Under the pieces are notes generated by a model. It saw only the letters and a program-made list of their open reading frames with translations, made no database searches and was not told the origin of the DNA. Position numbers and translations under genes: made by a program. A DNA stretch of 64,000 bases from Hymenobacter aranciens. Lineage in GTDB: Bacteria; Bacteroidota; Bacteroidia; Cytophagales; Hymenobacteraceae. This document shows positions 26,272-34,579 of this stretch, in pieces; the first letter of the stretch is position 1, and the number at the start of each line of letters is the position of its first letter. The stretch is taken from the NCBI RefSeq assembly GCF_030580865.1, contig NZ_JAUQSY010000002.1, positions 1-64,000 on the forward strand, given 5' to 3'.

Positions 26272-26750
26272 CTTTTGGGCGTGTCGCTGTCATCATCCTC
26301 GGCGCTACGGTTGAAGCGCAGGCTCATGCGGTCGATGATGGGTTTTACGCCGGGGGTGCGGCCGCGGTCGTTCTGGCCGTCTTTGTAGCTGTCGCGGCCG
26401 GTGGTCATCACGCGCACGCCGCTCACGAGGCGGCGGGTTTTCACGATGTCGCCGATGGTGGCGAGCATTTCGGCGGCTTCGTCCGACTGCTCAAATACCT
26501 CCAGTTGCACCGGGTAGTCGGCAATGACGGCGTCGGTGATGGTGCGGCGCAGCACCTCGGGGTGGTTGGTGAGCAGGGCGCGGGCTTCCTGAGCGAAAGG
26601 AATGCTTTCGCGGCCCATGGCTTTGGGAGCCATGCTGGTGCGCTCAGCGTCGGTGATATCAAGCTGGTAGGGTTTGGCAATGGACAGGGCTTGGCGTAGC
26701 GCATCCATAAATTTGGCGTGTTCGGCCGGCGGCATTGGCGGGGCAGACAT
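26268..26750 (-). CDS. Conserved hypothetical protein, array-associated (copy 2)
   Basis: A 160-residue paralogue of the protein at 19220. Shared blocks include AKPYQLDITDAE, MAPKAMGRESIPFAQEA, TNHPEVLRRTITDAVIA, PVQLEVFE and NDRGRTPG; the tail is acidic (SAEDDDSDTPKS). The ATG at 26750 matches the start of the paralogue; the frame open further upstream is outside the homology. No known domain recognised. Flanked by the conserved 5' block (26767-26843) and the 3' array 2. Confidence 0.8.
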   Translation of the reverse strand: MSAPPMPPAEHAKFMDALRQALSIAKPYQLDITDAERTSMAPKAMGRESIPFAQEARALLTNHPEVLRRTITDAVIADYPVQLEVFEQSDEAAEMLATIGDIVKTRRLVSGVRVMTTGRDSYKDGQNDRGRTPGVKPIIDRMSLRFNRSAEDDDSDTPKS

Positions 26751-26766
26751 TGCAGGTAATGTGAAA

Positions 26767-26843
26767 AGTGAGAAAAAAGAGTTGACGGCTGGCTGGCGGG
26801 CCAAACCGTCAGCAAGATAGCGGCAAAATCTGTAAATGCTAAC
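26767..26843 (-). promoter_or_regulatory. Conserved 5' block of the array-associated genes
   Basis: Bases 26767-26843 and 19731-19804 are clearly similar, with GCCAAAC-C/G-GTCAGCAAGATAGC common to both. On the minus strand this reads GCTATCTTGCTGAC, containing a TATCTTG that resembles a -7 box, and lies 17-90 bases upstream of each start codon. GACGGctggc...ccaaaCCGTC can form a hairpin. It is probably promoter plus leader. Confidence 0.6.
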
Positions 26844-26872
26844 GCGCCGATTCTTTTCTTTCCTTTTTCTGC

Positions 26873-28606
26873 TTATTCCACTGCGCCGCCCCAGCGCAGC
26901 ACCGGGTAGCGGCGGTGCCCCGCCTCGTGGTACTCGGAGCGCTGGTACACCCAATCCAACTGGGCCTCGGCGCTCTGGGCCAGGGCCGGGTCGGTTTTTT
27001 TCTGGGCCTCCAGCTGCTGCCGTAGCGCGGGCTGCTGCCGGAGCACTTCGGCGGCCAAATCCTCAAAAACATAGTCCGAGAAGTGCTCCTTTTGTTGCAG
27101 AATGCTGTCGAACCCGCCCCAGGCGAAGAACGAGTCGGGGCTTTGGGGCTCCAGGGCTTCCACGAGGTAGCGGCGAGCGGGGCCCTGCTCGGTTAGCACG
27201 GCCAGATAGTCGCCCGCTTGGGCAGTTATGAGTTTTGAATTTTGAGTTATGAGTTTGACCTGGCTATGCAGGTAGTGGCCTTCGAAGGGCTGGGGGCTGG
27301 TTTTAAAATCGTCGATGGTATAGACCTCGGCCGGGCCGGTGAGCGGCGTCGTCAGGCGGCGCAGCTGTACGCCGTTGCGCTGCAGGTTTTCAATTACTTC
27401 GGCCCAGGCCTGGGGGATGAGGTAGGCCGCCGGGGCCGTGATTTCGACGGCCGGGCGGTAAGTGTTGAAATACTTGATGGGCCGGGTGAAGGGAGCCGTG
27501 CGGTCGTAGTAGAGGCGCGGCAGCCCGCTCACCTCGCTGGGCTTGTGCCGGGCCTCGTAGCCGCGAAAGAGAATGGTTTCGTGCTGGGTGTCGTCGAGCA
27601 CCCAGCCTAGCGGAAAAGTGGTTTGTTGCGTCAGCGCAGCATCGGCGGCGGCGCGGGCGGCCAGCAGCGCGGGCGTCTGCTGGCGCACGGTTTCGAGCAC
27701 CGTTAGCAGGAAATCATAGGTCGACTGCACCCGCGGCGGGTAGGGCTTGAGCATGTGCGTCTCGGGCATAAAGCCGATGCAGTTGAACAGGGCCGCGTAG
27801 CCGGTAGAGTAGCGCGCCAAATCGGGGAAGTTCACAATGCCACTCTCCGGCGTCTCCCCGATGGGGTCTACGTAAGGCGTCATCGGCCATTTTTTGTGTT
27901 CCATGCCGGCATACAGCGCGGGCAGCAGCTCCTTTTGTAAATACGTACCCAGGCTCGGCGCCAGCTTGTTGTGCTGCGTGGGGATGAGCGTCATCGTGTA
28001 CTGGTAGTCGGCCCCGTTGGAGGTGTGGGTTTCCACAAACACCTCCGGCCGCCACTTGCCAAACAGCCCGGCGAAAGTGCGGGCGTTGCGCGAGTCCTGC
28101 TTCACGTAGTCGCGGTTCAGGTCGAGGTGCCGGGCGTTGCCCCGGAAGCCGTATTCGGCCGGCCCGTTCTGGTTGGCGCGGGTGGTGGCGTTGCGGTTCA
28201 GCATGCCATCCACGTTGTACACCGGCACGATGACAATGGTGAGCTGCTGGAGCAGCGGGCGCAGCTTTTTGTTCTGGATAAGGTCGCGGGCCAGCATCAT
28301 GCTCGCGTCGATGCCTTCGGGCTCGCCCGGGTGAATGCCATTCTGAATAAGCACCACCGGCCGCCGCGCCGGGGTGGCCGCCGCCCCGCCCAGCACCACT
28401 TCGTGAATGGGCTGGCCGCAGTCGGTGGGCCCGGCCTCGCGCAGCTGCACCTCGGTGGGATAGGCGGCGGCCAGCTTCTGGTAGTAGGCCAGGCACTCGG
28501 CGTAGGTGGCGGTGGTGTTGCCGGCGCCGGTTTCGTAGGGCGTGCGCCACTCGGGGGCAGGGGAGAAGAGGTTCATAAGCGCAGTAAGCAGGAAAAGCAT
28601 GTACAA
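26873..28606 (-). CDS. M14 family zinc metallopeptidase
   Basis: A 577-residue protein with a short signal peptide (MYMLFLLTALMNLFSPAP). The zinc site of M14 carboxypeptidases is present: His92 and Glu95 in GIHPGEPEG and His194 in VETHTSNG; Arg in RGNARHLDLNRDY fits the substrate-binding region. Length and organisation match the larger Bacteroidota M14 enzymes, which trim peptides in the periplasm or outside. The ATG at 28606 is 9 bases from a palindromic element; an internal ATG at 28576 would cut the signal peptide. Confidence 0.88.
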   Translation of the reverse strand: MYMLFLLTALMNLFSPAPEWRTPYETGAGNTTATYAECLAYYQKLAAAYPTEVQLREAGPTDCGQPIHEVVLGGAAATPARRPVVLIQNGIHPGEPEGIDASMMLARDLIQNKKLRPLLQQLTIVIVPVYNVDGMLNRNATTRANQNGPAEYGFRGNARHLDLNRDYVKQDSRNARTFAGLFGKWRPEVFVETHTSNGADYQYTMTLIPTQHNKLAPSLGTYLQKELLPALYAGMEHKKWPMTPYVDPIGETPESGIVNFPDLARYSTGYAALFNCIGFMPETHMLKPYPPRVQSTYDFLLTVLETVRQQTPALLAARAAADAALTQQTTFPLGWVLDDTQHETILFRGYEARHKPSEVSGLPRLYYDRTAPFTRPIKYFNTYRPAVEITAPAAYLIPQAWAEVIENLQRNGVQLRRLTTPLTGPAEVYTIDDFKTSPQPFEGHYLHSQVKLITQNSKLITAQAGDYLAVLTEQGPARRYLVEALEPQSPDSFFAWGGFDSILQQKEHFSDYVFEDLAAEVLRQQPALRQQLEAQKKTDPALAQSAEAQLDWVYQRSEYHEAGHRRYPVLRWGGAVE

Positions 28607-28614
28607 AAGAACGA

Positions 28615-28811
28615 AAACTCCCCTCCTTGGAAAGGAGGGGATGTTTCAGCGCAGCTGAAACGGGGGTGGTTGAGCGGGACCGCGCCGTCTGGGCTTTCGG
28701 AAAGTATTCCCCAACCAACTCCCGGCCGCTTCGTTCTAACGGCGCGACCGGGCGAACCACCCCCGTCAAGCCTGCGGCTTGACATCCCCTCCTCTCCAAG
28801 GAGGGGAGTTT
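28615..28811. repeat. 197-bp inverted-repeat element (CTCCCCTCCTTGG type)
   Basis: Ends AAACTCCCCTCCTTGG (28615-28630) and CCAAGGAGGGGAGTTT (28796-28811) are perfect complements. Further inside, GGAGGGGATGT/ACATCCCCTCC and CGGGGGTGGTT/AACCACCCCCG pair too, and GTTTCAGCGCAGCTGAAAC and GTCAAGCCTGCGGCTTGAC are local hairpins. It fills the gap between the M14 gene and surE and codes for nothing, so it is probably a non-autonomous (MITE-like) element. Confidence 0.85.
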
Positions 28812-28818
28812 GTCGTTC

Positions 28819-28826
28819 TACCTTTG
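28819..28826 (+). promoter_or_regulatory. -7 promoter box TACCTTTG of surE
   Basis: Exact TAnnTTTG match 24 bases before the surE ATG, immediately outside the right end of the inverted-repeat element. Any -33 box would have to lie within the element. Confidence 0.55.
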
Positions 28827-28849
28827 CTCATTATTAATTGTTAATTAAA

Positions 28850-29701
28850 ATGCCCCGTCCCCTCATTCTGGTTTCCAACGACGATGGTATCACCGCTCCC
28901 GGCATCGCGCATCTGGTGCGCGTCGTCAGCGATTTAGGCGCCGAAGTGGTCGTCGTCGCCCCCGATTCGCCGCAGTCGGGTATGGGCCACGCCATCACCA
29001 TCGGCCAGCCCATGCGCCTCACCGAAAACCGCGTGTTCGGCCCCGATATCGAAGCCTACCAGTGCTCGGGCACACCCGCCGACTGCGTCAAAATCGCCAA
29101 GCACCACGTGCTCAAAGACCGCACGCCCGACCTCGTGGTGTCGGGCATCAACCACGGCTCCAATGCCTCAGTCAACGTGCTGTATTCCGGCACGATGTCG
29201 GCAGCTATTGAGGCGGCAATCGAAGGGCTGCCCGCCGTGGGCTTCTCGCTGGGCGACTACGGGCACGATGCTGATTTCTCGCACGTCGGCCCCTGGGTGC
29301 GGCAGGTGTGCGAGTTGGCGCTGGGCCAGGGCGTGCCCGTGGGCACGGCCCTCAACGTCAACATTCCCAAGAACACCGGCCAGCCGCTGGCGGGGCTGCG
29401 CCTCTGCCGCCAGGCCCACGCCAAGTGGAACGAGGAGTTCGATACCCGCCTCGACCCCTACAAGCGGCCCTACCACTGGCTGGTGGGCACCTTCGTGAAC
29501 CTCGACGCCGGCACCGATACCGACGAGTGGGCCCTGGCCCACGGCTACGTGTCGGTGGTGCCCTGTCAGTTCGACCTCACCGCCTACCGCGGTCTGGAGA
29601 TGCTCAGCCAGACCTGGCAGCTGCCGCTGCCCGAAACGCAGGTGGCGGCCGTGCCACCGCAGCCCCTGGCCAGTGAGGACTACGGCCCGGCCAATCCGTA
29701 A
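28850..29701 (+). CDS. surE: 5'/3'-nucleotidase SurE
   Basis: A 283-residue SurE phosphatase from the ATG at 28850. The metal-binding SNDDG (residues 9-13) and the SGINHGSN region near 98-105 are intact; the protein is cytoplasmic. It dephosphorylates nucleoside monophosphates and is linked to stationary-phase survival in other bacteria. The frame upstream to 28838 begins with TTG and is not needed. Confidence 0.93.
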   Translation: MPRPLILVSNDDGITAPGIAHLVRVVSDLGAEVVVVAPDSPQSGMGHAITIGQPMRLTENRVFGPDIEAYQCSGTPADCVKIAKHHVLKDRTPDLVVSGINHGSNASVNVLYSGTMSAAIEAAIEGLPAVGFSLGDYGHDADFSHVGPWVRQVCELALGQGVPVGTALNVNIPKNTGQPLAGLRLCRQAHAKWNEEFDTRLDPYKRPYHWLVGTFVNLDAGTDTDEWALAHGYVSVVPCQFDLTAYRGLEMLSQTWQLPLPETQVAAVPPQPLASEDYGPANP

Positions 29702-29719
29702 CGTAGCGCGGACTTTGTA

Positions 29720-29925
29720 ACTCAAGTTGCGAACTAGCCGCAAAGCGGCGACACGTTGGTAGCTGGCGCTGTGGACTGACGTACCCAGAGCCGCAACCAA
29801 AGGTCAGCGAAGCTAAAGCGGCGGCACTTTTCTAGCGTGAGTGCCGCCGTTTTGCGGCTCTGGTCGCTAAACCCTGTTTAAACTACCAACGTGTCGCCGC
29901 TTTGCGGCTAGTTCGCAACTTGAGT
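29720..29925. repeat. Nested hairpin repeat, family 2, second copy with 20-nt insert
   Basis: Outer arms 29720-29762 and 29883-29925 are perfect over 43 bases. The inner left arm (29786-29828) matches the copy at 13866-13888 except for a 20-base insert (ACCAAAGGTCAGCGAAGCTA) within GCCGCAAAGCGG; the inner right arm is 29840-29862. It is the main content of the 300-bp gap between surE and the phosphatase gene. Confidence 0.9.
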
Positions 29926-30003
29926 TTTGTGGTCCGCGAGTATTAACGTTCACATTTGCAGACTACAACCGAAGGTCGGCGTAAGCCGAAATCCGCGCTA
30001 CTT

Positions 30004-30522
30004 ATGCTGTTTCACCTCCTTACCTGGCTTCACCTGCTCACGGGCCTGCTGCCGAACACCGCTGCCGCCAAGCCGCCCGTCACTACCGTGTACCTGGTGC
30101 GCCACGGCGAGAAAGACCTCACGCCCAACCTCGCCGACCCCGCCCTCACGCCCGCCGGCGAGGCCCGGGCGCTGGCCTTGCGCGATATGCTGGCGGGCCG
30201 GCACCCGGCCGCCCTGTTCACCACCGACACCCGGCGCACCCGCGCCACGCTGGCCCCGCTGGCGGCCGCCAAGCAACTCACGCCGCAGGTGTACGACGCG
30301 AAAGACCCGGCGGCGCTGGCCGCGCTCATCCGCCGCGACTACGCCGGTAAAACCGTGGTCGTCGTAAGCCATTCCAACCGACTGCCGGGTCTCATCGAAG
30401 CGCTGGGAGCGAAGCCGCCAATGACCGAAATCAGCGAAGCCGAGTTCAGCTACCTCTTTGAAATGCAGCTGCCCGCCAGCGGCCGGGCGCGGCTGAAAGT
30501 GCGGCACTACGGCGCCCGCTAA
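30004..30522 (+). CDS. Histidine phosphatase family protein (exported)
   Basis: A 172-residue phosphoglycerate-mutase-like phosphatase. The catalytic RHG motif (LVRHGEKD, His34) and a second His (VVSHSNRLPG, His123) are present. Starting at ATG 30004 gives a clean signal peptide (MLFHLLTWLHLLTGLLP...AAA), suggesting a periplasmic enzyme similar to SixA/phosphohistidine or phosphosugar phosphatases. The start at 29956 would place charged residues first. Confidence 0.85.
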   Translation: MLFHLLTWLHLLTGLLPNTAAAKPPVTTVYLVRHGEKDLTPNLADPALTPAGEARALALRDMLAGRHPAALFTTDTRRTRATLAPLAAAKQLTPQVYDAKDPAALAALIRRDYAGKTVVVVSHSNRLPGLIEALGAKPPMTEISEAEFSYLFEMQLPASGRARLKVRHYGAR

Positions 30523-30621
30523 ACCGGCCAACGTTTTTCGAATAGCCAGTCCGGGGCAGCCCCCGACGCATCCCCGCCGTACTTTCGCCGTGGCCGGCTC
30601 CCAGGCTGGCCCTTTTTTGCG

Positions 30622-32085
30622 ATGAAAACTTCCTGGAAATTTGCCCTGACGGTGAGCCTCGCGCTGGCCCTGCCGCTATCCGCCGCCCAGGCTCAGCGCG
30701 CTGCCAAACCGGGCCGTGTGCCGGTATCGGAGCGCCCGGCGGCCGACAAACCCGGCCCGCCGCACGTCAACGTGGCCGATTCGCTGCTGCTGCGCAGGCT
30801 CTTTGATGAGGCCCTGACCAAGGGCCAGAGCTACGAGAACCTGCGTGTGCTCTGCCTCACCATCGGGGCGCGGCTGTCGGGCTCGCCGCAGGCCCAGCAG
30901 GCCGTGGACTGGGGCAAAGCCACGATGGAAAAGGCCGGCTTCGACAAAGTGTACCTGCAGGAGGTGATGGTTCCGCACTGGGTGCGCGGCGCGAAGGAAA
31001 GCGGTGAGATAGTGAGCGAAAAGGGCAAAGCGGTGAAGGTGGCCGTGTGCGCCCTGGGCAGCTCCATCGGCACCAACGGCAAGCTGAAAGCGGGCGTGGT
31101 CGAAGTCAGGAGCTTCGACGAGCTGAAAGCCCTGCCCGACGCCGCCGTGCGCGGCAAGTTCGTGTTCTTCAACCGCGCTTTCGACGACCGGCTCATCGAG
31201 CCCGGCCAGGCCTACGGCGGAGCCGTGGACCAGCGTGGCCGCGGCGCCATCGAGGCCGGGCGGCGCGGGGCCGTGGGCGCCCTGGTGCGCTCCATGACCA
31301 GCGCCCGCGACGACAACCCCCACACCGGCAACATGCGCTACGATGAGGCCGTGCCCAAAGTGCCCGCCGCCGCCCTCAGCACCAAGGCTGCCGACGAGCT
31401 CAGCCAGCTGCTCAAAGCCGCGCCCGGCCTCGAATTCCAGCTCGAAATGAGCTGCCAGAACCTGCCCGAAGAAAAAAGCTACAACGTGGTGGGCGAAATC
31501 ATCGGTTCGAAATACCCCAAGGAAGTCATCACCGTGGGCGGCCACCTCGACTCCTGGGACCTCGCCCAGGGCGCCCACGACGACGGCACCGGCTGCGTGC
31601 AAAGCATTGAGGCGCTGCGTTTGCTGCGCGCCGTCGGCTTCAAGCCCGAGCGCACCGTCCGGGCCGTGCTCTTTATGAACGAGGAAAACGGCGTGCGCGG
31701 CGGCACGCAGTACGCCGCCCTCGCCAAACAGAACAAGGAAACCCACGTCGCGGCCATCGAAAGCGACGGCGGCGGCTTCACGCCCCGCGGCTTCAACGTG
31801 GAGGGCAGCCCCGCCGCCCTGAGACAACTGCAGAAATGGGCGCCGCTACTCGCGCCCTACCACGCCGCCGACATCAACGCCGGCCACGCCGGCACCGACA
31901 TCGAGCCCCTGCAGGAGGCCGTCGGCCCCAAAGCCCTCATCGGCTACGACTGTGACTCGCAGCGCTACTTCGACGTGCACCACTCCGCCCTCGATACCTT
32001 CGACCAGGTAAACCGGCGCGAGCTGGAGCTGGGCGGCGGCAGCATGGCCGCCCTGATTTACTTGCTGGCGAAGTACGGGCTGTAA
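30622..32085 (+). CDS. M28 family metallopeptidase with PA domain
   Basis: A 487-residue exported aminopeptidase/carboxypeptidase Q-like enzyme. Signal peptide ends SAAQAQ (about 25). A protease-associated insert lies about 130-270. Zinc ligands are visible: His308 (GGHLDSWD), Asp320 (AHDDGTG), Glu354-Glu355 (NEENG), Asp382 (ESDGGG) and His453/454 (VHHSAL). It probably degrades peptides in the periplasm. The spacing to the following WG-repeat gene is about 80 bases with a hairpin between. Confidence 0.9.
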   Translation: MKTSWKFALTVSLALALPLSAAQAQRAAKPGRVPVSERPAADKPGPPHVNVADSLLLRRLFDEALTKGQSYENLRVLCLTIGARLSGSPQAQQAVDWGKATMEKAGFDKVYLQEVMVPHWVRGAKESGEIVSEKGKAVKVAVCALGSSIGTNGKLKAGVVEVRSFDELKALPDAAVRGKFVFFNRAFDDRLIEPGQAYGGAVDQRGRGAIEAGRRGAVGALVRSMTSARDDNPHTGNMRYDEAVPKVPAAALSTKAADELSQLLKAAPGLEFQLEMSCQNLPEEKSYNVVGEIIGSKYPKEVITVGGHLDSWDLAQGAHDDGTGCVQSIEALRLLRAVGFKPERTVRAVLFMNEENGVRGGTQYAALAKQNKETHVAAIESDGGGFTPRGFNVEGSPAALRQLQKWAPLLAPYHAADINAGHAGTDIEPLQEAVGPKALIGYDCDSQRYFDVHHSALDTFDQVNRRELELGGGSMAALIYLLAKYGL

Positions 32086-32098
32086 ACTGCTACTGGGT

Positions 32099-32143
32099 TG
32101 ATGAAGGAAGCTGCTGGCCCGTACCCGGCCGCTTCCTTCATCA
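32099..32143. terminator. Hairpin after the M28 gene
   Basis: TGATGAAGGAAGC (32099-32111) pairs with GCTTCCTTCATCA (32131-32143). No T-run follows, so termination is uncertain; it lies just before the start of the next gene. Confidence 0.45.
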
Positions 32144-32163
32144 GCACAACAGCTGGGAAAGCT

Positions 32164-34515
32164 ATGAAAAATAAATTCCTGCTTTTGTGGCTGCTCGTCT
32201 GGCTGCCGTGGGCACGGCCCGTTGCCGCGCAGTTGGCCCCACCACCGGGCGGCTACCCCTGGCGGGTGGTGGAGCAGCTGGCACCCGTGCCACTGCCGCC
32301 CGGCGGCCTGGTGCCCTATCGCCAGGGCGAAACCTGGGGCTTTGCCGATACCACCGGCCGGATAATCCTGCAGCCCAGCCTGGTCCGTGAGCCCGAGTTT
32401 TTTGACGGGCCGTTTATGCTAGCCCCGCTGGCCGAAATTCCCCAGTTCTTTGGCTTCTACGATGGAGGCAATATGCCCGCCGTCAAGTCGGAATACCGGG
32501 AGTTCTGGGGGCTGGTAAATGCGCGGGGCGAAATTCTGCTGCTCGACCGCCAACAGCATCAGGTGCCGCTGCTGCTACCCGATGGCCAGGTGCGGGCGGC
32601 TTCCCGCTCGCAGCACCTGGGCCAGCTCATGCTGAGTTTTGGCCCCGTGCCCGGCCAGCTGCAGCCCGATACCGTGCGGCCGCTCAGGCCCCCCCGGCAC
32701 GGCGAGCCTCGGCGCATAACTATCCCGCTGGGAGCTAATCGGATAGTGTTGCTGCGCCCCCGCCGCTTGCAGTGGATAAGCCGTGACTACAACCGCTACC
32801 ACTACCAAACCCGTTATAAACGAAATTACCACACCTATTTCTTCCGTTGGGTACGCAGCAACCGGAGTGGCGCGCTGGCTACCAGCGCCGGGCGCCGCCT
32901 GACGGGGGAGTATTACGACAATATTCAGCCTTTCCACGACCGCCGCGCCCTGGTCAGCAGTCACCGCCCGCACCATTTTCGGCCCATTCGCGGAGCCGTG
33001 CAGGCCCCGCCGCCCGCCCGCAACACGCACTCGGCTGGCTTGCGGTATCTCGACCCGCAGGGCCGCGAGCTGCGCCTGCCCGCCGCCGCCGTGGCTGCTT
33101 CCGATTTTGCGGACGGCACGGCTACCGTCTGGCTGCATCAGGAGCCGAAATTCATCAATACGCCGCTGCATCGCCACGATGTTGGCGGCATCATCGACAC
33201 GCTGGGCCGGGTGCTGCTGCCGCTCGATAGCTTTCTGGATGGTCCCGACCAGTATGGTTTGCTGCGGCTTACCCAGGCTCACGGCTCCGATACCACGGTG
33301 CAGTTCATCACCCGGCACAATGCGCCCGCTTTTGCGCATCCGGCCCTGCGCCGCGCCGGGCCCTTCGCCAACGGCCGCGCCTGGGTAGAAACTACCGATG
33401 GCCGGCAGGGCCTCATCGACCGCCACGGCCGCTGGGTGACATCCGCCCGCTACGACCTGCTGGGCAGCGTCAGCCTCCGCTACGTCAGCACCCGCAGCTA
33501 CCCGGCGCATTACCTGCCCGGCCTGCCCGTCATGCGGGCAAGCTTCCCCAACTACGAGCCCGCCGACACGGCTTACATGCTCTGCCGCCGGGCGGGCAAA
33601 TACGGCTGGGTGGCCCGCCGCAGCGGCCGCGAAGTTATTCCGGCCCGCTACGACAGCGTGCTCTATTATCTCACCGACGGACTGGCCTGCGCCTACCGGG
33701 CGGGCCAGCCTTACCTGATAAATGCCCAGGGCCGCGAGCTGGCGCGGGGCGAATACCGTGGCGACTGGTACGACTATCCCGGCCGTCCGCGCCACCTCAC
33801 CCGGCCCGCCGAGGGCACCTGGAGCGCCGTCGATACCACCGGCCGCCCGCGCCTGCCCTGGCTGCGGGGCAGCGGCTGCCTCACCCCCGAAGGCCGCGCC
33901 GTGGTGCAGGAGCCCTACGCGCCGGATTGGCATAGGCAGCCCGATAATCAGCACGTTTTCCCGCGCCTGGGGCTGGTCGATTCGCTGGGCCGCTTTGCCA
34001 TTCCTCTCACCGCGCTCGTGCAGTATTCGGGGCGGCCAGCGGCCATGCGCCTCGATTACATTGGGATGCAGCATTATTCGCCGCCGCAGTTCTGGCTCAG
34101 CACCGAGCTCACGCCCGCGCCCAGCGGCGTGTATCGGGTGGCCACGCCCTACGGCATCACCCGGCTGCTACGGGCGGCCGACCTGAAGCCCTTCACGCCG
34201 GGCGAGCTGGCCAACCTCCGGCTGCTACCCAACGGCTGGCATACCGGCCGCCGCGCCGCCGATTCGCTGTCGGTGCTTATTTCGCCCACCGGTGGGCAGT
34301 GGGCCGCGCCGGTGGGCACCGTCTGGTCGCGGCAGCTATCGTTTGTGGGAGCGGGCCTGTCCAATCAACACGACCAGCGCCTGCCGTTTCAGTACGGCGT
34401 CGAGAAAGTGCTGTGGGGCGAGCCCCGGCACCGGCTGGGGCTGTACAGTTCGCCGGAAGGCGAGCGGCGCGAAGGTTACATAACGCGGGGCGGCACGCAG
34501 CTATGGTCTGAATAA
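32164..34515 (+). CDS. WG repeat-containing secreted protein
   Basis: A 783-residue protein from ATG 32164, which gives a proper signal peptide (MKNKFLLLWLLVWLPWARPVAAQ). Scattered WG/KWG-type motifs are visible (ETWGFADTTGRIILQP, REFWGLVNARGEIL, GRQGLIDRHGRWV, KYGWVARRSGREVI), typical of the beta-rich WG repeat family. Function is unknown; such proteins are common in Bacteroidota envelopes. No T9SS sorting domain at the C-terminus. Confidence 0.82.
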   Translation: MKNKFLLLWLLVWLPWARPVAAQLAPPPGGYPWRVVEQLAPVPLPPGGLVPYRQGETWGFADTTGRIILQPSLVREPEFFDGPFMLAPLAEIPQFFGFYDGGNMPAVKSEYREFWGLVNARGEILLLDRQQHQVPLLLPDGQVRAASRSQHLGQLMLSFGPVPGQLQPDTVRPLRPPRHGEPRRITIPLGANRIVLLRPRRLQWISRDYNRYHYQTRYKRNYHTYFFRWVRSNRSGALATSAGRRLTGEYYDNIQPFHDRRALVSSHRPHHFRPIRGAVQAPPPARNTHSAGLRYLDPQGRELRLPAAAVAASDFADGTATVWLHQEPKFINTPLHRHDVGGIIDTLGRVLLPLDSFLDGPDQYGLLRLTQAHGSDTTVQFITRHNAPAFAHPALRRAGPFANGRAWVETTDGRQGLIDRHGRWVTSARYDLLGSVSLRYVSTRSYPAHYLPGLPVMRASFPNYEPADTAYMLCRRAGKYGWVARRSGREVIPARYDSVLYYLTDGLACAYRAGQPYLINAQGRELARGEYRGDWYDYPGRPRHLTRPAEGTWSAVDTTGRPRLPWLRGSGCLTPEGRAVVQEPYAPDWHRQPDNQHVFPRLGLVDSLGRFAIPLTALVQYSGRPAAMRLDYIGMQHYSPPQFWLSTELTPAPSGVYRVATPYGITRLLRAADLKPFTPGELANLRLLPNGWHTGRRAADSLSVLISPTGGQWAAPVGTVWSRQLSFVGAGLSNQHDQRLPFQYGVEKVLWGEPRHRLGLYSSPEGERREGYITRGGTQLWSE

Positions 34516-34517
34516 TG

Positions 34518-34552
34518 ATAAAAGCCCGTCCATCAAATGAACAGGCTTTTAT
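34518..34552. terminator. Bidirectional intrinsic terminator
   Basis: ATAAAAGCC (34518-34526) pairs with GGCTTTTAT (34544-34552) with flanking T/A-rich sequence, between the converging WG-repeat and OmpA-like genes. Confidence 0.75.
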
Positions 34553-34579
34553 AACTGCTAATTTGCCGAGTGGCAATAA

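Noticed and set aside
26030..26296. Minus-strand 88-aa open frame with xPTxxVG repeats
   Set aside because: It overlaps the end of the 160-aa gene and consists only of array units, whose period is a multiple of three; coding is possible but the hairpin structure explains it better.
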